From Kribbella pratensis (GTDB taxonomy: Bacteria; Actinomycetota; Actinomycetes; Propionibacteriales; Kribbellaceae): a stretch of 64,000 nt of DNA. The stretch is taken from NCBI RefSeq assembly GCF_004365355.1, contig NZ_SODP01000001.1, positions 248,001-312,000 of the forward strand, written 5' to 3'. The translations under genes and the position numbers were made by a program. This document shows positions 35,348-44,164 of the stretch, in pieces. How positions within the stretch are numbered: position 1 is the stretch's first letter; each line of letters opens with the position of its first letter. The notes beneath the pieces are model-generated. The model made no database searches and had not been told where the DNA came from. It worked only from the letters and a program-made list of their open reading frames with translations.

Positions 35348-36016
35348 CTATGCGGGGAAGGCCTTCCAGTGGCCTTCGGAGATGATCTCGACGGTGCCGT
35401 CGGTCACTTTGATGGCAGTTTGGTCGTCGATGGCGTAGGCCGGGCCTGCAATGTCGGCGGCCCATCGTTCCGCGTCGGCCATGGTGTTCTGCGGCATCTG
35501 CTCGTGGTCCAGGTGTGGATAGATCGAGAAGTCGACGACCCCGAGCGCGCGGTCGTCGGGCGCAGAAGGCCAGTTGACGAAGTCGTTGCCGATCCTCGGT
35601 GTCATCACCATGCTGCCGGCGCTGAGCCCGACCCAGACCGTTTCGGGTAGCGACGGGATGACGTCCGCCAGCCCGGACTGCTGCATCCAGTGGTACAAGT
35701 ACGTCGCGTCGCCGCCGTCCACCAGCAGTACGTCGGCCTCTCGCACCCACGGCACCCACCGCTCCTCGCCGATGCTCGGCAGCGCGGTGAGCTCCAGGAC
35801 GCCCAAGGAAGCCCAGCCCAGGCCGGTCAGCATGTGGAATGGAGGCTCGGCGGCGACGACGCTTCGCACCGAGGCGGGCCCGAGCATCGGGTGGCCCCAC
35901 TGCGCTGTGGGGATACAGAGTGCACGGGACTCCGAGATCGGCTTGCCCAGCAGGTCGACCAGCGCATCGCGGATGCTCTCGTTCGTGACGCCTCCGGATG
36001 TGAGAAGGAGCTTCAC
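35348..36016 (-). CDS. Peptidase E-like protein (S51 family), second copy
   Basis: 222 residues from the GTG at 36016 (KLLLTSGGVTNESIRDAL). LLVDGGDATYLYHWM and the nucleophile Ser132 in VWVGLSAGSMVM define the S51 / class I amidotransferase-like fold. FSIYPHLDHEQMPQ carries the likely catalytic His. It is only distantly like the gene at 29943. It is a stand-alone cytosolic enzyme with unknown substrate. Confidence 0.85.
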   Translation of the reverse strand: MKLLLTSGGVTNESIRDALVDLLGKPISESRALCIPTAQWGHPMLGPASVRSVVAAEPPFHMLTGLGWASLGVLELTALPSIGEERWVPWVREADVLLVDGGDATYLYHWMQQSGLADVIPSLPETVWVGLSAGSMVMTPRIGNDFVNWPSAPDDRALGVVDFSIYPHLDHEQMPQNTMADAERWAADIAGPAYAIDDQTAIKVTDGTVEIISEGHWKAFPA

Positions 36017-36379
36017 AACGCCTCCCGAGTTGAGTGCGACGGAGTTGTGTCGCGTAGGCACCGCGGACGCGTCATCGCCTGGCTCCTCGTCTTGTCCTGC
36101 GGCGTCGTGGATTCGCCACCATTCACCTGTTTCTACACCAAGCCCACGACGTTTTCCGGAGCGTCGGCAACCTCCCCAGGCAAAGACAATCGATGACCAC
36201 AGCTGTACGGCGTTGGTCTTCGTCGGCAAGATCGATGGGGGACCAGCGACCACTTCGGCTGTTTGCTTGCTCGCGTATGACCCGCTCATCAGCACGCCGC
36301 GTCTCCGTGCTCGATGCGTTCAAGCAGGCCGACCAGGCGCTCCGCGGCAAGTGTCGGCGTTCGCGTCTAGGGTGCTGCC
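36017..36379. other. Intergenic stretch, no gene supported
   Basis: About 360 bp between the divergent S51 and NUDIX genes. It should hold both promoters, but no clear -35/-10 pair or operator was found. Confidence 0.5.
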
Positions 36380-36817
36380 ATGGTTGCCCCGATTTCGATC
36401 TCAGTGGCTGCGCTTGTGCGCGACGGTCTCGTGCTTCTGGCGCATCGCCATCCGTCACGTCGGTGGTATCCCGACTGTTGGGACCTTGTCGGCGGACATG
36501 TCGAGTCGGGCGAGTTGCCTCAGCAGGCCGTCAGCCGGGAGTGCCTGGAAGAGCTTGGTGTCCAGGTCCACGACCCCGTGCCCATCCCGATGGTGGTCAG
36601 CGACCGGGGTCTCGACGTACACGCGTTTCTCGTCACGCGATGGGACGGGGAACCTGTCAACGCAGCGCCTGAGGAGCACGACGATCTGCTCTGGTTCCGG
36701 CCCAGCGACCTTACAAACTTGACGTTGGCCCACCCCGCCAGCCTGCCGAATCTCCTGAGCGCCATCCGGGTCGCAAACTGGCTAGCCGCTATGAACCGTC
36801 CGCTCTTCACCATGTGA
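36380..36817 (+). CDS. NUDIX hydrolase
   Basis: 145 residues. The Nudix box is GGHVESGELPQQAVSRECLE followed by ELGV, with the metal-binding Glu residues in place. It starts MVAPISISVAALVRDGLVLL. It hydrolyses nucleoside diphosphate-linked substrates; specificity cannot be read. Confidence 0.88.
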   Translation: MVAPISISVAALVRDGLVLLAHRHPSRRWYPDCWDLVGGHVESGELPQQAVSRECLEELGVQVHDPVPIPMVVSDRGLDVHAFLVTRWDGEPVNAAPEEHDDLLWFRPSDLTNLTLAHPASLPNLLSAIRVANWLAAMNRPLFTM

Positions 36818-36842
36818 GTCAACCACTCTGAGGCTTAAGCAT

Positions 36843-37205
36843 GTGGGTGATCTGCTCGCGAAGGCAGGTAGGCCGTTCAGCCTGATGGACGTGACTGGTT
36901 CCACCGCTCCTGGCCGCCTGCCGAGCAAGAGAAAGTTGCTCGAGAACGGCTACGCGGCCGCTGTCGATTGCACTATTCGCATGGTTCGTCTCACCGCCGA
37001 TGCAGACATCATCAGGAAGCGATTGCGAGGCCGCTATAGCGCCAGCCAGAGATCGGCTTTGGAGTGGCACCTGGAGCGTTGCGATGAGATAGCCGCCCGC
37101 CTGGAGGCCGCGGGTCTGGACGAACTGGTCATCGACACCAGCACTCTCGGGCCGCAGGAGGTAGCAGAGCGCACTCTGCGGCACTTCGGTCTGCTGGAGA
37201 GTTAG
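36843..37205 (+). pseudogene. C-terminal part of a P-loop kinase-like protein, Walker A missing
   Basis: 120 residues: VDCTIRMVRLTADADIIRKR, LEWHLERCDEIAARLEAAG and LVIDTSTLGPQEVAERTLRH match the last half of small AAA/adenylyl-kinase-like proteins that have lost their N-terminal nucleotide-binding half. It overlaps nothing and has a GTG start, but without Walker A it cannot bind ATP in the usual way. Truncation is the simplest reading; a shortened functional protein is less likely. Confidence 0.55.
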
Positions 37206-37283
37206 CCACTGTTCACGCATTCGCGCAAGTGCGAGGTAGGCGAAAGTGCCTTATGAACAAGGGGAAAGTCCCTGGCTATAACG

Positions 37284-37826
37284 TCAGGAGACCGTCGGTG
37301 GCCAGTGGCGGGTGCGCCATTCGTTCCAGGTTGCGAATCCGGGCGGCGGGGGATCGATGGGCTCGCTGCCGTCGAGTTCGCCTGGGGTTGGGATCTCGAT
37401 GCTGGCGGCCCATTCGGCGAGTTCCTCGTCGGACATGGGCCACGTCGTGTGTGGTGCTTCGGCTTGGCGTTGGTCGAGCCGTTTGCGTTGTTCGGCTTCG
37501 GGGAGTTCGAAGTACAGCATCTCCACCTTCGCGCCGAGGTCGGCTGCGGCCTGCCGGAGAGCGGAGCGCTCGTCGCGGCTCCAGAGGCCGTAGTCGATGA
37601 TGACGTTGTTACCAAGTTCGAGAGAGCGCAGCCCGATCTCGATCAGCCGTCCTTCGATTACACGCTGGGCCGAGTCCGGGTTCTCGTGCCCATAGAGGGC
37701 CTTCACCCATTCGTCCTTCGTGAGACGCAGCGCTCGATGCTCGGCCTCTATGCGCCGCGCGGCCGTGGTCTTCCCGGTGCATGGGAGTCCGACGGTCAAG
37801 AACAGAGTTGGTTGCCTGGTCATCAC
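37284..37826 (-). CDS. P-loop kinase-like ATPase (zeta-toxin/AAA_33 type)
   Basis: 180 residues. Walker A is LTVGLPCTGKTTAARR, followed by LRLTKDEWVKALYG and NNVIIDYGLWSRDERSAL (Walker B-like Asp). The C-terminal tail PTPGELDGSEPIDPPPPGFA is Pro-rich. These small kinases phosphorylate nucleosides, sugars or antibiotics. No antitoxin gene precedes it, so a zeta-toxin role is unsupported. Confidence 0.82.
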   Translation of the reverse strand: MMTRQPTLFLTVGLPCTGKTTAARRIEAEHRALRLTKDEWVKALYGHENPDSAQRVIEGRLIEIGLRSLELGNNVIIDYGLWSRDERSALRQAAADLGAKVEMLYFELPEAEQRKRLDQRQAEAPHTTWPMSDEELAEWAASIEIPTPGELDGSEPIDPPPPGFATWNEWRTRHWPPTVS

Positions 37827-37965
37827 CGGCTATCCAAGCACCACCGGGAATCGGGCAAGGCTCGGGGCAGCCCGAAGGCGTTGGGGTGGAGCAGCGTGTA
37901 GTTATGGCGGCGAGGGATTTGGTGTTCGAGGTGGGGGACAGGGGGCAGAACTTGGGGGGCGGTTC

Positions 37966-38647
37966 GTGAGTGGTCCGGACGGTGATTGGTTGGATGTGGC
38001 CCGCGTTCATGACTTGGTCTTCAGACAACCGGGCTGGAAGTCGGATCGGTCGATCCGGTTGATCGGGTCGGTCGCCGAGGCACTCGCTACCGACGCGGCA
38101 CTGAACCACCGCCCGGGCTACATCTCGGCGGTAGGGATCTGGCGGGACGAGAGCATCGAGGTCGAGGCGATCTCGGCGGAGATCCCCGCGCCGGAGCCGC
38201 GTGCACTTTGGAGGGAACCGCCGTGCCCGGCGCCGCCCGGTTGGCTGGCGGCACGGCCCGGTGGACCTGAACTTCGATCTCGGCGACCTGCAATCTTCCG
38301 GGGCGATGGTCCACCCGGTGATCTTCCGTCCCTCCGAAGATCAGGAAGTCCTCGTCGTCGCCGCCACCGACGTGGACGCCGTGACCCGACAGCTGTCTCC
38401 GAAGATGCCACGGCAGCCCTGCGTCGTGCCTAGCCGCTTCACCCGCGCGCAACTCGACGAGGTGTACGACGTCCTGCTCGCCAATTGGCGAGACTGGCGC
38501 GTGGAATCCTTCGGCACCAGCTCGGATGAGCAAGCTCAACCGTTCATCGCGACCATGATGTTCCGGATCACCGCTGAGATAGCTGAATGGGCCGACACCC
38601 TGCCCGAGGGCTTGGTCCGCCTCGATCCAACACTGACCCTGGCCTGA
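37966..38647 (+). pseudogene. Hypothetical protein split between two frames
   Basis: The first frame, from a GTG at 37966 (GDWLDVARVHDLVFRQPGWK, IGSVAEALATDAALNHRPGY), loses sense after about 38200. A second frame from about 38201 continues with DLNFDLGDLQSSGAMVHPVI, VVAATDVDAVTRQLSPKMPR and EVYDVLLANWRDWRVESFG to 38647. Either a frameshift broke one gene or two overlapping genes are present (the second from GTG 38201, with a weak ribosome-binding site). No family is recognised. Confidence 0.5.
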
Positions 38648-38659
38648 CAATGCCGTCCG

Positions 38660-39028
38660 TCAGGGTTCGATGATCAGCCGGGCGACGAGGCCGTCGCGTA
38701 GCGTGAAGCGGAAGTGCAGGTCCGCGATGCCGCCCGGGAAGTTGCCCTGCAGGCGATGCAGGACATCGAAGTGGTCCTGGTCGGCGCGGTAGGCGGCGGT
38801 GAGTGTGGTCGTGTAGGTGTATTCGGTGGCCGCACGGCCCAACCAAGTTCTGATCTCCGCGGCTCCGCGGTGATCCCGGCCTTCGTCGGTCACCACTGCG
38901 TCGATCGTGTAGTGCGCGATCGCGCTGTCGATATCACGCGTCTGGTGCGCGATCAGGTAGGTGGTGATGACGTCGGGGAGTTCCTCCGGCGCGATCTGGC
39001 TTACTTGGGTCCAATCGAACTGTTCCAT
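38660..39028 (-). CDS. NTF2/SnoaL-like small protein
   Basis: 122 residues from the ATG at 39028: TYLIAHQTRDIDSAIAHYTI, AVVTDEGRDHRGAAEIRTWL and FRFTLRDGLVARLIIEP are the cone-shaped NTF2-like fold used for small-ligand binding or isomerase-like chemistry. It is divergent from a MerR regulator across a MerR-type dyad, so it is probably the regulator's target. Confidence 0.8.
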   Translation of the reverse strand: MEQFDWTQVSQIAPEELPDVITTYLIAHQTRDIDSAIAHYTIDAVVTDEGRDHRGAAEIRTWLGRAATEYTYTTTLTAAYRADQDHFDVLHRLQGNFPGGIADLHFRFTLRDGLVARLIIEP

Positions 39029-39053
39029 GTCGCCCAAGCTGGGCTCTCTCGCC

Positions 39054-39083
39054 GGGAGAGGGTCAAGTCCTGGACTCTCTCCC
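39054..39083. promoter_or_regulatory. MerR-type operator dyad
   Basis: GGGAGAGGGTC (39054-39064) pairs with GACTCTCTCCC (39073-39083), 10 of 11 positions, with an 8-nt spacer, between the divergent NTF2-like and MerR genes. MerR proteins bind such dyads in the long spacer of their target promoters. Confidence 0.65.
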
Positions 39084-39107
39084 AACGGGAGGGTGCACAG
39101 TGGGAGC

Positions 39108-39920
39108 ATGCGCGCCGGCCTGACCATCGGAGAGTTCGCGACCCTCACCCACCTGAGCGTGCGCACGCTGCGGCGGTACCACGAGTCCGGTTTGCTGGTG
39201 CCCGCGACCGTCGACCCCACCACTGGCTACCGGTACTACGCTGCGGGGCAGATCCCATCCGCACAGGTGATCCATCAGTTGCGTCAGCTCGACGTACCGC
39301 TGGCTGAGGTGAAGCAGATCCTGGCCACGGACGATCCTCTGCAGCGCACCGACTTGGTCACGGCGCACCTGCGTCGACTGGAGGACACTCTCGACCGCAC
39401 CCGCGCCGCCGTCGTGTCGCTGCGCACCCTACTGCGCACCGACACCGACGAACTGGCTGTGCGCCTGCGCTCCGTCCCTGCCCGCACGGTCGTCGCTATC
39501 CGCGGCATTGTCGGAGCGGATGACGTCCACCAGTGGTACGCCGCAGCCATGGCGGAGTTGGACGCCGCGTTCCCACCCGGCGAGCGAAACGGACCGCCTG
39601 CCGGCCGATACGACAACGAACTGTTCACTCACGGGTCGGGCGAGCTGACTGTGTTCCATCGCGTGCGCGAACCCCGGGCGACCGGGCGGATCGAGGTTCT
39701 CGAGCTCCCGGCGGTCGAACTCGCGGTCACCGTCCACATCGGACCACACGACGACATCGACGTCACCTACGGTCGCTTGGGTAACTGGGCAACAACACAC
39801 ACCCTGACCGTGGACGGCCCCGTCCACGAAACCTACCTGGTCGGTCCCCGGGACACCGGCGAGTCCGACCGATGGCGCACCGAGATCGGCTGGCCGATCT
39901 TCCGCATCACCCCCGACTGA
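39108..39920 (+). CDS. MerR regulator with GyrI-like effector domain
   Basis: 270 residues from the ATG at 39108. The winged HTH is LTIGEFATLTHLSVRTLRRY followed by TTGYRYYA. A dimerising coiled coil spans about 75-115 (LVTAHLRRLEDTLDRTRAAV). A GyrI/BltR-like ligand domain fills the rest (PARTVVAIRGIVGADDVHQW, ELPAVELAVTVHIGPHDD). It is an activator-type drug or ligand sensor, probably acting on itself and the divergent NTF2-like gene. Confidence 0.9.
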   Translation: MRAGLTIGEFATLTHLSVRTLRRYHESGLLVPATVDPTTGYRYYAAGQIPSAQVIHQLRQLDVPLAEVKQILATDDPLQRTDLVTAHLRRLEDTLDRTRAAVVSLRTLLRTDTDELAVRLRSVPARTVVAIRGIVGADDVHQWYAAAMAELDAAFPPGERNGPPAGRYDNELFTHGSGELTVFHRVREPRATGRIEVLELPAVELAVTVHIGPHDDIDVTYGRLGNWATTHTLTVDGPVHETYLVGPRDTGESDRWRTEIGWPIFRITPD

Positions 39921-39949
39921 ACCTACTGGTCAAGCGCAATGCTGGTGGT

Positions 39950-40078
39950 CAGTCGCCGAGTTCTTGTGCTGCCGTGCGCGGCAGCAGGGCGACGAGCGGG
40001 GGAGTTAGAGCGGTGAGCGCCAGGACGACGATCAGGGTTACTTCCAATGCGTGGGCTAGGCCTTCGAGAATGTCCGCG
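39950..40078 (-). pseudogene. C-terminal remnant of a 14-helix MFS exporter
   Basis: About 40 codons: ILEGLAHALEVTLIVVLALT then PPLVALLPRTAAQELGD and a stop. The pattern (last helix, then a short tail) is that of the EmrB/QacA C-terminus. It lies directly downstream of the GNAT gene with no upstream MFS body, so the transporter was deleted. Confidence 0.5.
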
Positions 40079-40885
40079 CTATCGAGCCAGGTGCCGGATC
40101 GTTGCTGTGTATTCGCGGCCGACTGGTTCGAATCCGAGTCGCTGGTACCACTGGGCGAGGTCGTCTGAGGTGCTGAGGCTCGCGGTGGCGCAGCCGGATT
40201 TGGCGGCGTGGTCGAGAGCGGCGGAGACGGCAGCGGTGGCTGCGCCGCGGCCGCGGTCTGTTGCTGCGGTGGCTACGGACCAAATGTTCGCTGTCGGTCC
40301 TGAGCGGACGATGGTGGCTGATGCTATGAGGCGGTCCTGATCGTAGACACCGATGATCTGTGTGGCTCCGAAGCCTTGGAAGAAGGCAGTGAGACCGCCG
40401 ACGTCACGGTAGACGCTGCTGAGCATGGCGAGCAGGTCGTCGTGTTGAGCAGGTGTGGCGATGATCGTCGTACGGAATGGTCGAGGGGAGACCGGTTCTC
40501 GCGCCTTGGTCAGGTCGCACGTCATGAACAGCCCGGTGCCGACGTTCTCAGGCTTGATGCGGGCGAGAGCGCGAGAGGACTCTGGGGTGTCGATACAGCG
40601 GACGACGATGCCGGAGCCGACGCCACAGTTGGGGGAGGCGAGGGCCTGATCGAGGGTTTGAAGGATTTGGTCTTCAGTGGTGGTCAGGAAGATCTGATGA
40701 GCCATCGTGCCGGGTGGGCCGGACCACCAGAAGCAGTCGGCGCCAGTGATCTGTTCCCAGGTGAACACGCCGACTGCGGACGGAAGTTGTGCCAACTGCC
40801 GCCATCCGTCGACCGCGGCGCTCCAGGCAAGCCGGACGTCACCTTGCCGTGCGACTCCATCGCTGCTTTCAGAGCCTCGACTCAC
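40079..40885 (-). CDS. GNAT-family acetyltransferase
   Basis: 268 residues. The N-terminal part (GVFTWEQITGADCFWWSGPP) is unfamiliar. The C-terminal GNAT core has LIASATIVRSG, SVATAATDRGRGAATAAVSA (motif A) and DLAQWYQRLGFEPVGREYTA. The start is uncertain: the first 20 residues are poor, and a start nearer VRLAWSAAVDGW is possible. Substrate unknown. Confidence 0.8.
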   Translation of the reverse strand: MSRGSESSDGVARQGDVRLAWSAAVDGWRQLAQLPSAVGVFTWEQITGADCFWWSGPPGTMAHQIFLTTTEDQILQTLDQALASPNCGVGSGIVVRCIDTPESSRALARIKPENVGTGLFMTCDLTKAREPVSPRPFRTTIIATPAQHDDLLAMLSSVYRDVGGLTAFFQGFGATQIIGVYDQDRLIASATIVRSGPTANIWSVATAATDRGRGAATAAVSAALDHAAKSGCATASLSTSDDLAQWYQRLGFEPVGREYTATIRHLAR

Positions 40886-40932
40886 CGCGCCCCCTTCGAG
40901 TACGCATGGTGTTGGACAGCTTCGAGATGAAC

Positions 40933-42405
40933 CTACGCGACGTCGGGTCGTGTCATCAGGGGCGACTGCAGGTGAAGGCTCAGATCAGGGCCCGTTAGGG
41001 GGACGGTGCTCCAGGTTGTGGTGGCGGTGGTTTCGGTGATGGTCAGGTGGACTCGGTGGGGGGTGGTGATGACGTAGAGGTCGGCTACGTAGGTGTCGTC
41101 CTGCCATGCGGCGGAGGCTACGACTGGGCGGCCGAGGGGGGAGCTTTCTCGCCAGGCGTTGTGGCCGGCCTCGATGGTGAGGGACAGGCCTAGGTGGATG
41201 AGCCAGCCGTTGTGGGTGGGCTCGACGGTGACCGGGGTTCCGTCGGGGAGGGCGGAATTCTCGGCGGAGGCGTCGATGGTCGCTTTGATCGAGCGGGTGC
41301 CGAGGGTTGCCTTGGCGGAGCGGGTGTCGGGGGTTGCCTTGGCGAATGGGGTTGGAGCGGCCGAACCCGGGACTGTGGGGATGGAGAGTTGTTGGAGGCG
41401 GTTGGCGAGGCGGTCGTCGTCTTCGGGACTTGCGGGGGCGGCGTCGAGTAGGTGCTCCCAGAAGAGGCCGGGTAGGGCGTTTGTCGGGCCGACGGCGCCG
41501 GTGAAGGCGATGACGAGGTCGTGGGACGGGACGACCACGCAGTACTGGCCGAAGGAACCGTGGCCGAAGTACCCGTGCCGGGAGATCCAGAACTGGTAGC
41601 CGTAGCCAGAGACGAAGTCGGGGTTCGGCAACCAGTTGGGGAGCGGGAGGGTGTCGATGTGGCGCCGAGTTGCGAGCTCGATCCATTCGCTCGGGACGAG
41701 TTGTTGGTCGCCCCAACGGCCACCGCGGAGGAGCAGTTCGCCGAAGGCAGCGATGGCCTCGGTTGTGAGATGCAGACCGTGGAATCCGAACGCGGCGCCA
41801 CTCGCCACGCGGTCCCATTCGGCGCCCTCGATGCCCATGGGCTTGAACAGGCGCTCGTCGACGAACTCGGGGAGTTCGCGGCCCGTGACCCGTTCAACCA
41901 TCCGCGCGAGGATGAAGGTGGTCGCGTTGTCGTAGTCGTGCCGGCTGCCTTCGGGCGCGGGGAACGAGACGCGCAGGAACCCCTTCACCAGGTCGCTGGG
42001 CTCCAGCTCCCACGCTTCCTCGAGGCTGTCCTTGCCGTGCCCAGCTGTCATCGACAGCAAATGGTGAACGGTGATGCGCCGGCCCTGCTCCGAGACCTGG
42101 GAAGGAACGTGATCAGGCAGTACGTCGACCACCCGATCGTCCAGCGACAACAGCCCGTCGGCGATCGCGAGTCCGACGGCGATCGAGGTGAACGACTTCG
42201 TCAACGAGTACAGCAGGTGCGGACGCTCAGCGGAGTACGGCGCCCACCAGCCTTCCGCGACGACCTGACCGCCGTACACGATCATGATCGAGTGGCATTC
42301 GATGGACTGCCTCTCGAGCTCGTCCAGCAGCGCGAGGATCGCAGTGGACGACATCCCCGCGGCGGCCGGAGTCGACCGCGGCAGGAGGGCACGCTGAGAA
42401 GCCAT
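40933..42405 (-). CDS. Serine hydrolase of the beta-lactamase class C/esterase type
   Basis: 490 residues from the ATG at 42405. The active-site SLTK is Ser67-Lys70 in LLYSLTKSF; DYDNAT gives the YxN motif and GYFGHGSFGQY the HxG-like third motif. After residue about 365 comes an unusual linker of three related segments (FAKATPDTR, SAKATLGTR, SIKATIDAS), then a beta-rich C-terminal domain. There is no signal peptide, so it is a cytosolic esterase or D-peptidase rather than a secreted beta-lactamase. Confidence 0.88.
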   Translation of the reverse strand: MASQRALLPRSTPAAAGMSSTAILALLDELERQSIECHSIMIVYGGQVVAEGWWAPYSAERPHLLYSLTKSFTSIAVGLAIADGLLSLDDRVVDVLPDHVPSQVSEQGRRITVHHLLSMTAGHGKDSLEEAWELEPSDLVKGFLRVSFPAPEGSRHDYDNATTFILARMVERVTGRELPEFVDERLFKPMGIEGAEWDRVASGAAFGFHGLHLTTEAIAAFGELLLRGGRWGDQQLVPSEWIELATRRHIDTLPLPNWLPNPDFVSGYGYQFWISRHGYFGHGSFGQYCVVVPSHDLVIAFTGAVGPTNALPGLFWEHLLDAAPASPEDDDRLANRLQQLSIPTVPGSAAPTPFAKATPDTRSAKATLGTRSIKATIDASAENSALPDGTPVTVEPTHNGWLIHLGLSLTIEAGHNAWRESSPLGRPVVASAAWQDDTYVADLYVITTPHRVHLTITETTATTTWSTVPLTGPDLSLHLQSPLMTRPDVA

Positions 42406-42498
42406 CCGCGCACAGTAACAAGCCTGCCCGATCGGGTCATGCGATATATGCCCTTGCTTCCAAGGGCAAATCGCCAAGGCGCGAGAGGTGCTGGCGAG

Positions 42499-43143
42499 TT
42501 AGCGCCTGGCGGTGAAGGTCAGGTGGGTTACTCCGCTCGGGGTCGAGACGGGCTCGATCGTGTAGGCCTGTTCGAGGGATTCGAGGCCGTCCCAGAGGCG
42601 TACGCCGCGGCCCAGCACGATCGGGACCTGGGCTACGTGCATGTAGTCGATCAGACCTTCGGCCAGGAAGTCGCGGACCACGGTGGGGCCGCCGCCGATG
42701 CGTACGTCAGCGCCCGCGGCGGCCTCGCGGGCCTGGGCGAGAGCTTCGGCCGGGGTGGCGTCGAGAAAGTGGAACGTGGTGCCGCCGTCCATATCGATCG
42801 ACGGGCGCGGGCGGGTGGTCAGGACGAAGACGGGAGTGTGGTACGGCGGGTTCGGGCCCCACCAGCCCTTCCAGTCGGGGTCGTCCTGCCATCCGGGCGG
42901 ACCGAACTTGCCGGCGCCCATGATCTCCGCGCCGATCCCACGGTTGTGCTGCTCGGCGAACGCGTTGTCGGCGCCCTGCGTGCCGCCGGACAGGCCGTCC
43001 TGCGCGCGGAAGAACCGCGTGCCGACGAACCACTCGTGCAGCCGCTCACCGGCGTGCCCGAACGGGACCTCCAGCGACTGACCTTCGCCGGTCCCAAAAC
43101 CGTCCAGCGAAATCGAAAAGTTGTGAACCCGGACCACAGCCAT
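42499..43143 (-). CDS. Dihydrofolate reductase-family (RibD C-terminal-like) protein
   Basis: 214 residues: VVRVHNFSISLDGF at the start, GAGKFGPPGWQDDPDW, and the NADPH-binding GGGPTVVRDFLAEGLIDYMH with a following VPIVLGRGVRLWDG. The family reduces small heterocycles with NADPH. A paralogue lies 81 bp upstream on the same strand, so the two are probably an operon formed by duplication. Confidence 0.87.
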   Translation of the reverse strand: MAVVRVHNFSISLDGFGTGEGQSLEVPFGHAGERLHEWFVGTRFFRAQDGLSGGTQGADNAFAEQHNRGIGAEIMGAGKFGPPGWQDDPDWKGWWGPNPPYHTPVFVLTTRPRPSIDMDGGTTFHFLDATPAEALAQAREAAAGADVRIGGGPTVVRDFLAEGLIDYMHVAQVPIVLGRGVRLWDGLESLEQAYTIEPVSTPSGVTHLTFTARR

Positions 43144-43224
43144 GGTGTCGCTCCTTCAGCTCGATGGGAGATGCTCACCACCAGGTCGGAGCCGACCGAG
43201 CCGCTTTGACATGACGAGAGCCAA

Positions 43225-43890
43225 TTACCGTTTCGAGGTGGTGTAGGTCAGGTGGGTCACCCGGGGTGACGCGACCGAACGCGTCTGGTCCAGCGCGATG
43301 CGGTCCGGATCCACATGATCGAACAGGCGGATCCCGGTGCCGAAGAGCACCGGCGAGAGGCTGATCGAGAACTCGTCGATCAGACCGCCGTCCAGGTATT
43401 GCTGGATCGTCTCGGCGCCGCCGGAGATGCGGATGTCGCGGTCGCCGGCGACCGCGCGTGCCTGGAACAGCGCGCTCTCGATGCCGTCGTTGACGAAGTG
43501 GAACGTCGTACCGCCCGGCCGCTCCCACGGCTCGCGCTCGGTGTGGGTGAGGACGAACACCGGGGTGTGGAACGGCGCCTCTTCCGGCCACGACAGCTCG
43601 CCGGCCTCGAACATCCGCTTGCCCATGATGTTGGCGCCGATGCGCTCGTGCGTCTCCTGGGAGAGGTCGTTGTCGACCCCCTCCTCGCCGCCCTCGCCGA
43701 GCTTGAGGTTCTCCCGGAAGTGGCGCTGCGGGAACGCCCACGCCTGCAGTTCCGACCACTTCCTCAACCAGCGCTGCGCCCTGGGATCGTCCTGCCCCTC
43801 AGATGTGAACACGAGCTCGGCCGGCACGTGCTCCGGTGCCATGAAACCGTCCAGCGACATCGTCACACCGAAGAAGACCTTGCCGGCCAT
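43225..43890 (-). CDS. Dihydrofolate reductase-family protein, paralogue
   Basis: 221 residues from the ATG at 43890 (KVFFGVTMSLDGFMAPE). GKRMFEAGELSWPEEAPFHT and RISGGAETIQQYLDGGLIDE followed by LSPVLFGTGIRLFDHV match the downstream paralogue. The leader contains TGCC-TATATC-GGCA at about 43931, a possible operator. Confidence 0.87.
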   Translation of the reverse strand: MAGKVFFGVTMSLDGFMAPEHVPAELVFTSEGQDDPRAQRWLRKWSELQAWAFPQRHFRENLKLGEGGEEGVDNDLSQETHERIGANIMGKRMFEAGELSWPEEAPFHTPVFVLTHTEREPWERPGGTTFHFVNDGIESALFQARAVAGDRDIRISGGAETIQQYLDGGLIDEFSISLSPVLFGTGIRLFDHVDPDRIALDQTRSVASPRVTHLTYTTSKR

Positions 43891-44164
43891 CAGTTCCTCC
43901 ACTCGCTTCGAACCATGGCGAAAATCATATGCCTATATCGGCAAGTGTCAACGCCAGGGCCGCGCGCCAGCGACCCGTCCGGCCGCTGCCAGTGCAGTGG
44001 GCGCGCCCCGTGTCACGGTGAATGCATGCCTCAGGCAAGAAGCCGTGGAAGGCGACATCGTCAAGCGCGTATGGGTCGCTCCGGCGCCAGCCTGATTTAT
44101 CTGACGTTGAGTGCTGGTTCAGTGGGAGACTCTCCGGGACGTGACGACCTAGGGGGTTCAAAGC

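Noticed and set aside
37284..37826. Zeta-toxin of an epsilon-zeta system
   Set aside because: Walker A is present but no epsilon-type antitoxin gene precedes it and toxin-specific residues could not be assigned.
40933..42405. Secreted beta-lactamase
   Set aside because: SxxK is present but there is no signal peptide and the C-terminal domain is unlike class C beta-lactamases; esterase or peptidase is likelier.
42406..42477. Upstream extension of the serine hydrolase start
   Set aside because: The extra 24 residues (MAICPWKQGH and following) have no signal peptide or conservation pattern; the ATG at 42405 is better placed for the fold.
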